Shown one piece after another: positions 12,936 to 24,117 of a stretch of DNA of 64,000 bases. How positions within the stretch are numbered: position 1 is the first letter of the stretch; the number at the start of each line of letters is the position of its first letter. This stretch comes from Epiperipatus broadwayi (taxonomy: Eukaryota > Onychophora > Udeonychophora > Euonychophora > Peripatidae), in assembly GCA_028023455.1 (NCBI GenBank), contig JAQFVV010012395.1:8730498-8794497 (forward strand), given 5' to 3'. Below the pieces are notes generated by a model, which was given only the letters and a program-made list of their open reading frames with translations, was not told where the DNA came from and did not search any database. Both the position numbers and the translations under genes were made by a program.

Positions 12936-13146
12936 AAAGAGCACTGCATTTAGACCTTAGGATCTAATGCAACCTTCCATCAAACACCTTTTGTTTCTAT
13001 TTAACTGCAAAACCATGAGTCTAAAATTGAAAGCATAATATTTACAATCCAAGCTCATTAGCATAGTCATATAGGTCTGAACTTAGTTCAGTACCATATA
13101 TTTTGGTGTCTTTGGTTCTTTAATAACCATAGCCACCACTATGCTA

Positions 13147-13432
13147 TTGATTACTCTGGCTTGCACTGAGTGACACTACTGTATGGAGAGTTTTGTTTGT
13201 TTTAACAGTTTGAGCAAGCATAAGAAATGGTGTTCATGTGGTGTTTAGTGGTTTAATTCAATCTTCCCTAATAGGATAGTGGTGGCTAGGATTATTAAAG
13301 AACCAAAAACACCTAAATGTATGGGTATTAAACTGAATTTAGACCTATAGACTATATAGGCTTATGAACTTGGATTGAAAATATTATGTTTTCAATTTTA
13401 GACTCATAGTTTTGTAGTTAAATATCTAAACT
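13147..13432 (-). repeat. Family A repeat, inverted partial unit
   Basis: This is the reverse complement of the second half of the adjacent tandem: TTACTCTGGCTTGCACTGAG, TGGAGAGTTTTG, AAGCATAAGAAATGG, then ATTATTAAAGAACC and TAGACTCATAGTTTTG. It stops before the hammerhead region. Together with the tandem it makes a direct-plus-inverted multimer. Confidence 0.7.
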
Positions 13433-13898
13433 CCAGGAATGTAAAGTATACCCATATATAAATATTGCAGATTTAGTCTGTACCTTGCCCAACCCTCTTC
13501 TGTGTATTTAAATGGAAATCTTATACATGAGGCATCCTAATGAGTTAATGTTAACATGGGTATGGCAATGTTATTGGCATCATCAAGAAATTTCGGTGTT
13601 CCATCATTCAATTTTCAAAAGTATTGAAGGCTGAAGAGTTGGATAGCTGGATAGATTGAAGTGTGTTCTTTAAAGTTTGAAGATTTCCTATCCTATTATA
13701 AACCAAGCACTGATCACACATCTATGTATGAAAGATGATGAGCTGAATCAACTGCTGAGTACTGGTTTAGCATGAAATATGTATATTGGGGATCAATTAT
13801 CTTTTCACATATGTATGGTCATGTACATCAGTTGTATGAGTTAGATTGGATAGCTATAGGAAGCTTGAAAATCTGGTTTTAAAGTATACCTATATTTA

Positions 13899-13900
<2 letters not shown>
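13433..13900 (+). repeat. Family B repeat, about one unit with short terminal direct repeats
   Basis: Bounded by similar ends, TAAAGTATACCCATAT near 13443 and TAAAGTATACCTATAT near 13881, about 440 bp apart. Inside are the family B landmarks ATGAGGCATCCTAATG, GTTCCATCATTCAATTTTC, GAAGGCTGAAGAGTTGG, a hammerhead relic and a TCAGTTGTATGAG tail. It ends at a (TG)n(TA)n(TG)n microsatellite. Confidence 0.7.
13733..13808 (+). ncRNA. Hammerhead relic of family B (core A6 changed)
   Basis: CTGCTGA (13752-13758) replaces CTGATGA, followed by a stem-II sequence, GAAA, TATGTATA and TTGG. The A-to-C change in the invariant core should abolish cleavage. The rest matches the intact family B motif at 45.2 kb. 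Confidence 0.6.

Positions 13901-13950
<50 letters not shown>
13901..13950. repeat. Microsatellite (TG)n(TA)n(TG)n
   Basis: Symmetric compound dinucleotide repeat at the 3' end of a family B copy. The junction suggests it grew from the repeat's simple-sequence tail. Confidence 0.9.
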
Positions 13951-14398
13951 ATTATTCTTTACTTGATGCTCAATCTTTTATTATTTAAAACATAAATTAA
14001 GACCTTAATCTTTGTAAGGATGAATGTTATTTCATTGATACATTGGAAATTAAATCAAAATAATACATGGTTTAACTCATGTAAGACTATTTTCATCATA
14101 TAATTATGGAAACATTACACTTACACTATACAACACTTTCATCATTTTTTGTTAGATCATCGAGTAATGCAAAATTGTCATTTACATCTGGAACTTAAAT
14201 AGTTAATTCTACAAATATTTTATAAAACAAAGTTAAAATCAATTATGCATTACCTGTAATCATAGTCTGTTTTTATATGTATTTAGAATCAAGCTAAAAT
14301 GAAAGAATTCATTTGACTTATCACAAAACACATATACACAAACATCTGAAAGTAAATTATATATAATATATTGTGTAGCATTTTCTTACATTATATTT
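13951..14398. other. AT-rich spacer, nothing recognised
   Basis: No coding, RNA or repeat feature supported. Confidence 0.5.
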
Positions 14399-14931
14399 AA
14401 CAAAAAAAAAACCACTTGTTTATAATTGTTAATAAAGAAGAATATAAATTAATATTAAATTTTATCGGCTTAACGTTTTTGAGGATCCATGCCTCATATT
14501 CATAGCCTTCATAAAATGTATAGTAAAATATATGCAAATATTCAAATAAGCTAGTATTACGTAGCCCATTTCTTCGAGATTTCAAAGCAAGTGTCTTTCC
14601 TATTAATAGCATGGATATTTCCATTAATGTAAAATGCCTCCTTTATTTTCTTTTGTGAGTGTTTGATTCTGAGCACAATATTATGGGATTGGCAGGTGTG
14701 AAGTTGTGCACAGATTGTTTAACATGCTCCAAAAATATAGAGGTTGTGTTGCTGTTCTTCTGAGCTCTGTTATACATGAGCTTATTTGAATATTTGCATA
14801 TATTTTACTATACATTTTATGAAGGCTATGAATATGAGGCATGGATCCTCAAAAACGTTAAGCTGATAAACTTTAATATTAATTTATATCTTCTTCTTTA
14901 TTAACAATTATAAATAAGTGTCTTTTTGTTA
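14399..14931. repeat. Fold-back of a PLE-type 3' terminus
   Basis: Left arm 14399-14552 is complementary to right arm 14779-14931; a 226 bp non-matching spacer lies between. The right arm contains GGCTATGAATATGAGG followed by a palindromic partner and CTCAAAAACGTTAAGC. A very similar phrase lies in the 3' region after the PLE GIY-YIG fragment at 28.88 kb and, reversed, at 37.05 kb. I therefore read this as two PLE 3' ends in inverted orientation. A 75-codon open frame across the left arm is not thought to be a gene. Confidence 0.6.
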
Positions 14932-15038
14932 CATAATATTGAGAAGTAAAACTATATTTACTACATTATATTTATAATTTTTTGTTATAAAAAATTGACA
15001 CACCCATGCTACATACACATAGAAATATACATACATGT

Positions 15039-15093
15039 AGAGAGAGAAAGAGAGTGAAAATGACAGAAAAAGAGAGTAGGAGTAAGTGAGAAA
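15039..15093 (+). repeat. GA-rich simple sequence
   Basis: Imperfect (GA)n/(GAAA)n purine tract, interrupted by TGACAGAA. Confidence 0.7.
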
Positions 15094-15394
15094 GAAAGAA
15101 ATGCAAACAATCTAAAAAGTCTTTTAGATGAAGATTGAATCAGTTACCTAACATATGTAGCATAACCTTATTTAGCATTTAGAAACCTAAAAAGTCTTTA
15201 TAATTGTCTAAACTAATTTCTAGATTGACTATCTATTTTATAATATGTAAGAATATCAATATTATTTTACATTTGCTTAACAGTTTTACAAAGACAGTAA
15301 TATAGAAGGTTTAAACTCAGACTTTCATATGACCATCAACCATCCATGCTATCTCATACTGCTGATATACTTGATCACACACGTTAAAAAAATA

Positions 15395-15472
15395 AATAAT
15401 CACCAATATATGTATTTCCTGCTAAACCAGCACTTGTTAGTTGGTCCAGATTATCATCATGTGTGATGTAGA
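15395..15472 (-). ncRNA. Hammerhead relic of family B, left arm (core mutated)
   Basis: Minus strand shows the full family B layout: ATAATC and CCAA for stem I, a TGCT/AGCA stem II, GAAATACATATA, then TTGG and GATTAT. The core itself is CTAACAA instead of CTGATGA, so it should be dead. Confidence 0.65.
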
Positions 15473-15542
15473 ATCAAAGCTTAGCTTATATTAAAATAGC
15501 CAAGATTGGTGATCTTAATATAAGCATCTTTGAATGTATATA

Positions 15543-15625
15543 TGTGTGTGGAGATGATAATCTGGATCAACTGATGAGTGCTGGTTTAAGATAAATATTT
15601 ATATTGATAATTATTTATCTTTTCA
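15543..15625 (+). ncRNA. Hammerhead relic of family B, right arm (GAAA lost)
   Basis: CTGATGA at 15573-15579 is intact and the upstream ATAATCTGGATCAA is present, but the second half of stem II and the GAAA are replaced by AGATAAATA. Predicted inactive. Confidence 0.6.
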
Positions 15626-15770
15626 ACATGCATGTGATCAAGTGTATCAACTGTATGAGGTAGCATAGATGGTTGAGAGTTGGGTGAAATTCTGAGTTCA
15701 AACCTCTTCTATATTACATATATAAGTGCAGGTATGAAAAAGCCTGTACTGTAGAAAAAATTCATATTTA

Positions 15771-16676
15771 AAAATACAGTGTAAATAAAAGTGGTTAGAC
15801 ACCATTTTGTTGAATTGTTATAAGTGAAAATTATAAATATTTCAATTTAATATTATTACATATACTTGATTTATAATTGTTAGCTTAAGTGAGCTTGAGT
15901 AGAATGAACTTTTCCTAGTGAGCATGAATTTAAAACCATACAATGAGACTATATTTACATCTAGTAGTAGTCAATTTTATCCTTTTCTAAAATATATGTT
16001 AGATTGACTACTTCTATACATACATGAAGCTGCAAAAGAATATGATCATTTTGGTCTAGCAAAAGCACTTATGGTAAAAAATAATTGTCAGCATTCTATG
16101 GAGTTGTCATAACTAAAAAGTTTATATACAATGTAAAATATTGTATAATATATACTTTTTATTTTTTTTAGCTTTTCATCAGTATTTCTCTCACCTCAAC
16201 TCCAAGATATTACAAATGTTTACCAATGTAGAAACTCGACCATTCTTTCTTATTTAATTATATTTTAAAATAATGGTTTTTAATAGATGTCAGATATAAA
16301 ATATATATTATATGAGTCATCTATATAGAATTAATAGTATTATTAAATCATAAACCTTTTGACTGGATTGCACCTACTTTTATCAGTATAACATTTCTTA
16401 TTCAGATGATCACAGATATAATTTAATGAACATCACTACAACAATAATGTTAATTACACACATACTCTAAAACAAATTTAATATATGAATGTGTTTTGCC
16501 CGATTATACAGTGTTTATGCTGAGCCAATCAGGTGGACATGTTATCCTGAGATTCACATTAGTAAACAGATGGGCATAAAGATTACTGGCATATACTTAT
16601 TTTTACTTCATTTATATTTTATCTAATAAACTAAAGCCATTCTAAATTTTATTTCAGCAGTTGAACAAATAAATAT
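15771..16676. other. AT-rich intergenic DNA, nothing recognised
   Basis: No supported gene, RNA or repeat family. Confidence 0.5.
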
Positions 16677-17457
16677 TGCTAAATTTATACATTCAAAGAT
16701 CAGCCTTAAAAGCTAATTGTGCATGCGTCTTCTGCGAGTGTTAAATAATAAATGAATACTTCACTCTACAATACAATATACAGTATTTATGCAGGAATAA
16801 AAGGAATCCTCTTATTCCTACAACTCAAATTCTTTTATATGAGCAAATCTGAAGTACTGCTGAATAAAGCATGAGAGTAGAATTCTCACTTTAAATTACT
16901 ATCTACGATGTTGTGGTGAATGACGTCGGTGAAATTGTCTAGAATTTACTAAACGTCACTCTAAATGAAACTTAATTATAAGTAAATAAGCATTTATTTT
17001 TATATAACGCTATGCATACAATTGTATACATTCAAAGATCAGCCTTAAAAGCTAATTGTGCATGAATCTTCTGCGAGTGTTAAATAATAAATGAATACTT
17101 CACTCTACAATACAAGATATAGTATTTATGCAGGAATAAAAGGAATCCTCTTATTCCTACAACTCAAATTCTTTTATATGAGCATACAACATCGTAGATA
17201 GTAATTTAAAGTGAGAATTCTACTGTCACGCTTTATTCAGCAGTACTTCAGATTTGCTCATATAAAAGAATTTTGAGTTGTAGAAATAAGAGGATTCCTT
17301 TTATTCCTGCATAAATACTATATCTTGTATTGTAGAGTGAAGTATTCATTTATTATTTAACACTCGCAGAAGACGCATGCACAATTAGCTTTTAAGGCTG
17401 ATCTTGAATGTATACAATTGTATGCATAGCGTTATATAAAAATAAATGCTAAATTTA
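16677..17457. mobile_element. Composite direct-plus-inverted repeat element with 11 bp TSD (family G)
   Basis: The element 16688-17446 is bordered by TGCTAAATTTA on both sides (16677-16687 and 17447-17457). Inside, a block starting TACATTCAAAGATCAGCC occurs at 16688 and again at 17027 (period 339 bp) in direct orientation. The whole is then repeated in inverted orientation from 17187 to 17446. Copies are very similar, with a handful of substitutions (for example GCATGCG versus GCATGAA), so the insertion is young relative to its surroundings. No protein is encoded. Direct-plus-inverted multimers with ~11-15 bp TSDs are typical of PLE-like or retrozyme-like insertions, but no convincing hammerhead core was found here. 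Confidence 0.75.
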
Positions 17458-20090
17458 GAAAATTATCAGATTTCTGTTTAATTATATGCAGCCTGATATT
17501 AAAGCAAACTTCTTTTAATTACATACTTATTTTTTCTATAATACTGTAATATAGTCTGATAAATTAAAATTAACTAATTATGATTAGTAAAAGTTTATAA
17601 AAGTTCCATAAAATTAAATAATTTTTATGGATAATTCCTGTAGAAAAGCAATTTTCTCAATTCTCTCTTATAAAAGGATAACTATTTTTAAATGAGCATT
17701 TTAAAATGTTTAGTTTAAAAAAATATTTCTGTTTTTAAACTTTTAAAACAAAAATCATAATATTTTTGTTTACGTTAGTCAGTAACCAGCTTAAGGTTTT
17801 CTTTGTAAACATTACTAAGGAAAGATATTCAGATAGTATAGTTTTACATAACTGACACATTCTTAAATTGCCAACCTTGATGAATGAATGAGTCTTTGGG
17901 GGTAAAACACGACTTTAAAGGAATGAGCTTATGAAGGGAATGAAATGAATTAACTTCGCAACAGAATTGAACTGATGAAATTGAGCAATATTTTCAGGAG
18001 AAAAACACACTATATTTTTAATAACTTTTGTTAGTCATTCATTAGACTAGAGATTGTTCAATATTGAATGATATTTAAAAATATATAGGTGTCTGTATAA
18101 TTTGCATAATTTGTTCATATGTCATGGCATCGGTCGGCTGCGCTGACCTCTTGGCTATGAAAAACAAAAAAGTTTGGAATGTTTACAAGAAAATAATTTA
18201 ATCTTTTGCTTTCATCTCTAAAAAGTAGTTTGACTGTGTTAATTTTCTGAATTTGTTTCTACAACAGATATATCTTCGGAAAAAAAAAACCACTGTGAAG
18301 CACCAGAAAAACTTCAATGCTAGCTAAAATATCTGCTAAACTATGACTGATTATATAAAAAGTCATCATATCTCTTTTTCTATGGATTACCAGCTTCAGT
18401 GAAAGTAATATCTTAAGTATTACCTTCCAAATTTGTTTACTGTTAATCATTCTTAAACTGCCTACAAGAATCAGCCAACAAAAAGGTTTACATATTAATT
18501 GAATGTAGTATTTTGTGGAAGAAATATCAAATTGTCAACAATACTTTAAATATTGAGTAATTCAGAGTTTATTTAAGCGAGTACTCAAAGATTGTTTTTT
18601 TTTTTCTGAAACTTTAGAAATGTATTCTTTTTTACAGAATCTTATGTTTCTTTATTTAATAAAATACTCTTTTTCTCATATTTTCTTTTATTATTTTTTA
18701 AATGCATTCCAAAATTTTTAAGATGAAGCATTAAATTGGGAAAGGAGAACAAAAAAGTAATAAGTTAATCATTGTTGGGAAACAAATACTAAAATAAAAA
18801 AGGTAAAAAAAAGTATTTCTTTAGAAAAAATGTTTTATTCTGTTCATTATTTCATGCTTTTCTTTATGAATCTCCAGGTAGGGATTGTTATCTTGATAGG
18901 TGTGAAAGGGTTGTTATATGTAAAAAAAAAAACACAGGAAAGATTTATACAAAATGAGATTGTTGAATAGATTACTTTGTGCATTAAAAGTCAAATAAAA
19001 TCGAACTAAGTTAATGTTAGTGCATAAAAATGTATGTAAATATACACTTATAATTTAAATTTCATTTCATTAAATGATTATTATATTATTTATGGTTTTG
19101 TTTCATTTAAATAAAATAAGATTAATAAATTCAAATTATTGAACTAAATTATTTTTAAAACACTAATTATTTATGATTTTTCACTCCTATTGTATATGCT
19201 TTGGAATTAATCATAGATAAATACCAACAGAGTGATTTATAATGATCTGTGATTTGATTGTCAGTAATTATATCTATTGTTAGCCATGTCCATTCATATG
19301 AAATCAGAGAAGAATTGAACGAGTTTCATTTTTATCTGGTTTTCATGAACATTAATGTAGTTCTTATAACATGATTCCTATTTAGATGTTTGAATAATAA
19401 TTATTGTATTAGTGATTCCTTTACATTTTATCATATCCAGTCAATACAGCCATGTTATATGTGATTTTCCAAAGATATTTTAAGTGTTATTTTGTATGGC
19501 TTACATTTTTGATCAAGGATCTAGACTTTATCTTATATATTTGGTTATATTTTATGGATATTGTTTGATAATCTGAAATAATATACCTTTTCATAATTTT
19601 GTTGTTCAATTATACTTATAAGGTATTTTAACTTTGATATCTTCTAATCTATGTTATGCAACATAAGCCATACAGTTAAGATGATGATCTGAAATGATAA
19701 AAAAAACTTTAAAGCTTTGATCATGAAATTATACATATAGTTATAGACTATAAAATTTCAAGAGTAAAATTCGTTTTCAAAACAGTGTACTTTAAAATCA
19801 TAAATATTCACATAGAAAAGTTAAAACAACAATATTATGTATTCTGTGTTCTCAGCATTTTTTTGGAGTTACATTAGAGTTAACCATATAACGCAGTGTT
19901 CAAGTAAATAAGTTTAGTATTTTAACTTGAAATTCAATTAATTAACAAAAAGAAATGAAAGTTAAGCTCATTTAAAAATGTATTATAACTGTATATTATT
20001 TTTATGAATCTGATAAAAAGAAAAGTAACTTCTAAGGAAAGTTAATATGCTCGTTATATAAAATTAATATAGAAGATTTTGGATGAAAAG
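17458..20090. other. AT-rich intergenic DNA with one short SINE-like fragment
   Basis: At 18116-18165 a GC-richer patch (GTCATGGCATCGGTCGGC...) resembles the insert at 31.99 kb and may be the 3' end of a SINE in minus orientation. The remainder is AT-rich with A/T homopolymers; a 63-codon minus frame at 18450-18259 shows no recognisable domain. Confidence 0.45.
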
Positions 20091-20460
20091 CCAATGGTTA
20101 GATTGACATAATGTGTACATAGGCACGACTACCATATCAAATCCAATAAGGGCGTTGAGTATTCCATTATCAATTTTTCAAAGATATGGACAGCTGAATA
20201 GTTGGAAGGGAGAAGATTGAAGCCTATTCATTACTGTTTGAGGAATTACTATTTTAATATAAATGACTGAGCACTGATTGTATATATATGGAAGATTATG
20301 ATCTGGCACAAACTGATGAGAGCTGGTTCTGCATGAAATATGTATATTGGAGCTTATGTATCTGTTTCAATTGTGTGTGGACATATACATCAGATACTTG
20401 AAATGGTGTGGAGGATGAATAGACTGAAAAATTCTGAGTTCAAATCCTCTAATTACCATC
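20091..20460 (+). repeat. Family B repeat, single unit
   Basis: Landmarks in order: TTAGATTGACATAATGTG, GGGCGTTGAGTATTCC, GACAGCTGAATAGTTGG, TGAGCACTGATTG, the hammerhead motif, and a tail with CTGAGTTCAAATCCTC (box-B-like, about 20427-20442). Confidence 0.7.
20294..20362 (+). ncRNA. Hammerhead ribozyme motif of family B, core intact
   Basis: CTGATGA 20313-20319, stem II region GAGCTGGTTCTGCAT (only partly paired), GAAA 20335-20338, ATATGTATA forming a 3 bp stem III with a 2-nt loop, predicted cleavage after A20346 and before TTGG. Proximal stem I is A-U, A-U plus one mismatch. Core residues are all present but stems I and II are weakened, so activity is doubtful. Confidence 0.6.
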
Positions 20461-21515
20461 ATGATATTGTACATAGTTTTACATATAAATAAATTTATTA
20501 CGATCTTTGTTAAAATAATGGTTTTTAGATAAATTTTTATTGGTGTTTTATTCAATACATAGATCATAAAGAATCATGATTTCCTGGTATATGATGAAAA
20601 TAATTAGGTTGAGTGATGGTTATGGACTAGAATTGAAAAATAGTGAGGAGAAATGATAATAAGGAATTGGTTGTTTATTGCTAGTGTACATTATAGTGCT
20701 GAATGAGAATATACTGTAAACTATTATTTAGTACATCAAGGAACCAAAAATATATATATTCAAGCATATTATGGTTTAAAATCAATCTAAATCATGTTCC
20801 ACATTCTGGAATATTTTGGTGGTATCCAATCAAATTGTCAATAGTTGCTGAAACTTGTGTCAAACAATAAATCTTATAACATTTCCTCTCCAGAATTTAA
20901 GATTGTCATTATCTGACCACAATAATATAATATTGAGTAAATGTTATTTTTAAATTCTTTTATTTTTAAAATCATTTTTTATAAAAGTTTTTTATTTGAG
21001 CCATAACAAATTACTCTATATGTTTTTGGGTTAAATTATTTATTTTGTAAGTTACATTTAGATATGAGTATTATTTCGTGTACACTATTTTTGTTACTGT
21101 ATTTAATTATTTATAATAAGGTATATAAGATGACTGATACACCATAAAATTGTTTAGAGAAATTAAAGCATTATGAACAATGCATGAAAGGAAATTAATT
21201 TATTAAATGCCTTTAATATTTTTTGATAGCTTTTTAAAAACATTTTCTAAAATTGTGAAACACTATTTTAAAAAATATTAATCTCAAATGCAATTTCTTG
21301 ATACCTTACTGATCTACCTTTTTAAAAATATTTTTTTAATCTACCAAATACTTACCAATGAAAATGCTGCAAATTTTTTTATGGAAGTTGAATCACCATT
21401 TGTGTACCATATTAATGTCATAATGTAGTTTAATAAATGATGTTACATTTTGCTAAATATTTTTTAGAATATAATAATATTCCTGGCTTATATACCATAG
21501 CATAAAGCTTCAGTT
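20461..21515. other. AT-rich intergenic DNA, nothing recognised
   Basis: No supported gene or repeat family. Confidence 0.5.
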
Positions 21516-21815
21516 ATTGTAGAAATGCTTACCAATGAAATGCCTTTTTATAGTCTACAAATACAAAGTATAAGAGTGCCTCACATTTATTGGTCCATTT
21601 TATAACTTTTTTTACTACTTGGATATAAAGGTTTTATGCCATAAATTTTTTTTGTGTTTTTGATTGGTTAAAATTTAAAGTTCTTTGTAAATAATGAATT
21701 CTATTGATCTCTGTAAAAATTTTGCACAGAATGCAGAAGACTGACAGTTGTATAATTTTTAATATTTTTCATCATCTTTCAACAGTAATTTTATCACTTT
21801 TTCTTTACATATCTA
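21516..21815 (-). pseudogene. RTE-like LINE fragment (old)
   Basis: Minus-strand sequence parallels the RTE relics at 5.0-5.2 and 36.5-36.8 kb: AATGCCTTTTTATAGTCTACAAA for the motif A region, TTGGATATAAAGG, AATTTAAAGTTCTTTGTA and AATTTTGCACAGAATGCAG. Many substitutions and indels; no open frame survives. Confidence 0.65.
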
Positions 21816-21825
21816 ATCTCATTTA

Positions 21826-22120
21826 AAACAGTTGAATTTTTCTTTACTTTTCTTTTTTATTTATAAAACTATTTCATACTTTATAATGCTTTTCTCTTTT
21901 TATTGTTGAAACAATTTTTATCTCAATGCCAAGATATTGTGTTATATTTATGAAACCTTTGATTTTTTCAATAGCTTCTGTATCATGGCACATATGTATT
22001 TTTAATATCATCATTTTTGTCTCATTAAAAAAAATTCAAATATTCAAAAATTACTCTCAATATATTTATAATCTTTTGTTTTTTATACATGATTTATCTC
22101 AGTTGATAATTTACTGGTGA
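21826..22120 (-). pseudogene. LINE reverse-transcriptase fragment, second family
   Basis: On the minus strand one frame reads HMCHDTEAIEKIKGFINI then TQYLGIEI (about 22000-21910), matching the region after the catalytic box of LINE reverse transcriptases, where VTxYLGxxI is conserved. It is not the RTE family next to it. It is short and broken. The clade is undetermined. Confidence 0.5.
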
Positions 22121-22975
22121 ATAGATGTTATTTTTGTGTGAATTACCTCTGTAAAAGTTTTAAATAGAATATCAGATATCTGTTTGTTGATGTCTTTCAC
22201 ATGTGAGAAAACACAAAAACATATCTATTACATGTTCCAGTTTAAATTCATTGTAGTATTTTTAAATATTAGAGATATTAATTGTTTTTCTAAATAGCTT
22301 ATAAATCTCTACCTTTCTATGAGCCAATTTACTTTATCTTATATTTATTACCATCTTTAACTACATGTATATGTTAGTCAAATATAACCCAGCTATAATC
22401 AATCTTTCTTTAGATGCTTTTACATTAACTTGTAATTAGGATTCACCCTATAATCTCTCATGACACTTAAAATATTTGGCCTCACTAAAAGCAGTTCATG
22501 CAAATATACAAAAGGATTTTATTTTTGTATTGCAATAATAACTTGCTTGTATAAACCTGAATTATCTAATTTTAATATTATCCATTAACTTAATAACCTA
22601 ATCTTGATTTTCTATCTGACATATTTTCAATCTTTAAAATGTTGTTCTTTCATTGTTTATTTTTAATGAATTACATTTCAGTTGGGTTTAAACCAATAAA
22701 ATATCTTATGAATCTACCACCTGAATTCAGCTTACTCATTGATGTTTCAGTAATAATTAAGGTAAAATGATGTGAAAAAGTCATATGATAATTTATTGTT
22801 TTTATACTATTTCTGATCACATAAAAAAGAAGGCTATAGATATTAAAAAGCTAAGAGCACTATAATATAGATAATAAATTAGTTTTAGATCTCTATAACT
22901 ATATAGAATAATTGGCATTGATTGAAAATATTTACATTTTTAAATTTGGAATAAAAGCTTGATAGTTAAAAAATA
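22121..22975. other. AT-rich intergenic DNA, nothing firm
   Basis: May contain further LINE debris on the minus strand, but no motif was clear enough to call. Confidence 0.4.
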
Positions 22976-23180
22976 GTAAATGATGACTACTATAAGGAAG
23001 GTGCATTAGATTCTAAAGATCCAAGGCAACATGCCAAGAGTTAAAGCTCCTCACTGATGAAAACCATAATTTTGAAAGTAGTCTGATAATATTGGATAGG
23101 AGAGCAGTGGATAGAAATTTATTAACTACTATCATCTGGCATTTAGTAATTAAAACTTACAGTAGGTGGCATAAATGTAT
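22976..23180 (+). repeat. Family A repeat, old fragment
   Basis: Hammerhead-sense copy: AGATCCAAGGC, GCTCCTCACTGATGAAA, AGTCTGATAATATTGGAT, GAGCAGTGGATAG, then the equivalent of the TGGCATAAA end. Diverged throughout. Confidence 0.6.
23028..23102 (+). ncRNA. Hammerhead relic of family A
   Basis: CTGATGA 23054-23060, GAAA 23074-23077, GTC 23081-23083. Stem II has decayed and stem III would be G instead of C at 15.2. Predicted inactive or very weak. Confidence 0.5.
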
Positions 23181-24117
23181 GGTTAAAAAGAATCCATTTT
23201 GTTTTCAATATTTATGCATTTATAGAATGTACTTGTTCCATTTTCAAATCAATTGATTCTTTGCATTTTCTTTTAACTTCATGAAATCCAATAATGGGTG
23301 ATGTAATATTTAAATTTATTATATTTTTTTTTAGCTTGAAAATGATTTATAGTTCTATATTGTTAATAAAAGATCTTTACCAGTTGGCATACAAAGTCTA
23401 TAACCTGATTATTCTTAGCAATCTCTGCCCTCTTTCACAAACTTTTGGTATCTATAACAATTTTAAAGCTTCTAACACATGAGATCTATAATTTATTTTC
23501 ATTTTACATGATTATAAATATATAAAAGAATAAACATTCTTACATACATAACATATTATATTGCTTTTTGAGGAAACCCAACTGATTTTTTTATTTAAGA
23601 ACTATCAAATATATGAGAAGAAAAATAATAGTGCCTGATCTTAAATTCAGAGATGAAATCACACTATTGCATTTTGGTAAGGTAGAGCAGCTAATATTTG
23701 TTTACTATATGTTCAAAGTAAATATTAGAAATTTTGCTGGACTCAGTGTTTTTAAAGAAGAATCAAAAGATTTCCCTTAATTTAATGCAAATTGGTAAAA
23801 ATATTTGCTGTTAATTTGTAATCACTTTTGATAAGTTATCAGGTTATGTAAACTTTGGACTCAACCTTTGTTTAATACAATAAAAAGCATACATATTTTT
23901 TTGCAATTTTTTGCTTAACAATTTCTGTTGCCCAGACAGTAAGCAAATAGCAAGAAACCCTTCAGAAGACAACCAAAGTTTGTATTTACTCAAAATTTTC
24001 TCCAGACATTGTCATCATTTGCTACTACTTAACTATTCAGTGTTTATGAAGTCTAGATGAAACAGATTTTTCTCCATACAATAGTTTTATTTTTTAGATA
24101 ATACTGTTGTATTTTGA
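23181..24117. other. AT-rich intergenic DNA, nothing recognised
   Basis: A 62-codon frame at 23294-23482 has no recognisable domain. No repeat family seen. Confidence 0.5.

Larger units (their letters stand above)
12323..13146. repeat. Family A repeat, head-to-tail tandem of two units (period ~451 bp)
   Basis: Two direct copies of one unit lie end to end. Matching landmarks (TCATCAG at 12461 and 12912) are 451 bp apart. Each unit runs from ACAGGCAAAACTCTCC, through GTAGTGCCACTCAG and AATCAATGGATGC, past the hammerhead region, to CATAGCCACCA and a terminal part containing AACATCACATGATCACCA. The second unit is cut short at about 13146, where an inverted piece of the same family joins. No reading frame is present. 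Direct multimers of a ~450 bp ribozyme-bearing unit are what retrozymes and PLE terminal repeats look like in genomes. Confidence 0.8.
15300..15770. repeat. Family B repeat, inverted dimer (fold-back)
   Basis: Left arm (about 15305-15505, minus orientation) and right arm (about 15510-15720, plus orientation) are near-complementary and meet at a short centre. Each arm has a hammerhead region and, further out, a box-B-like stretch (GAGTTCAAACCTC at about 15692 on the right; its complement near 15310 on the left). The right tail AAGCCTGTACTGTAGAAAAA recurs at 32.49 kb. No reading frame. Confidence 0.75.

Noticed and set aside
12716-13262. Family A as a piggyBac-like element with TTAA targets
   Set aside because: TTAA-like letters occur near some termini, but three independent copies show clear 13-15 bp TSDs instead.
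16905-16965. Hammerhead in the family G element (TGAATGACGTCGGTGAAATTGTC)
   Set aside because: The core is GTGAATGA rather than CTGANGA and stem II does not pair properly; too weak to claim.
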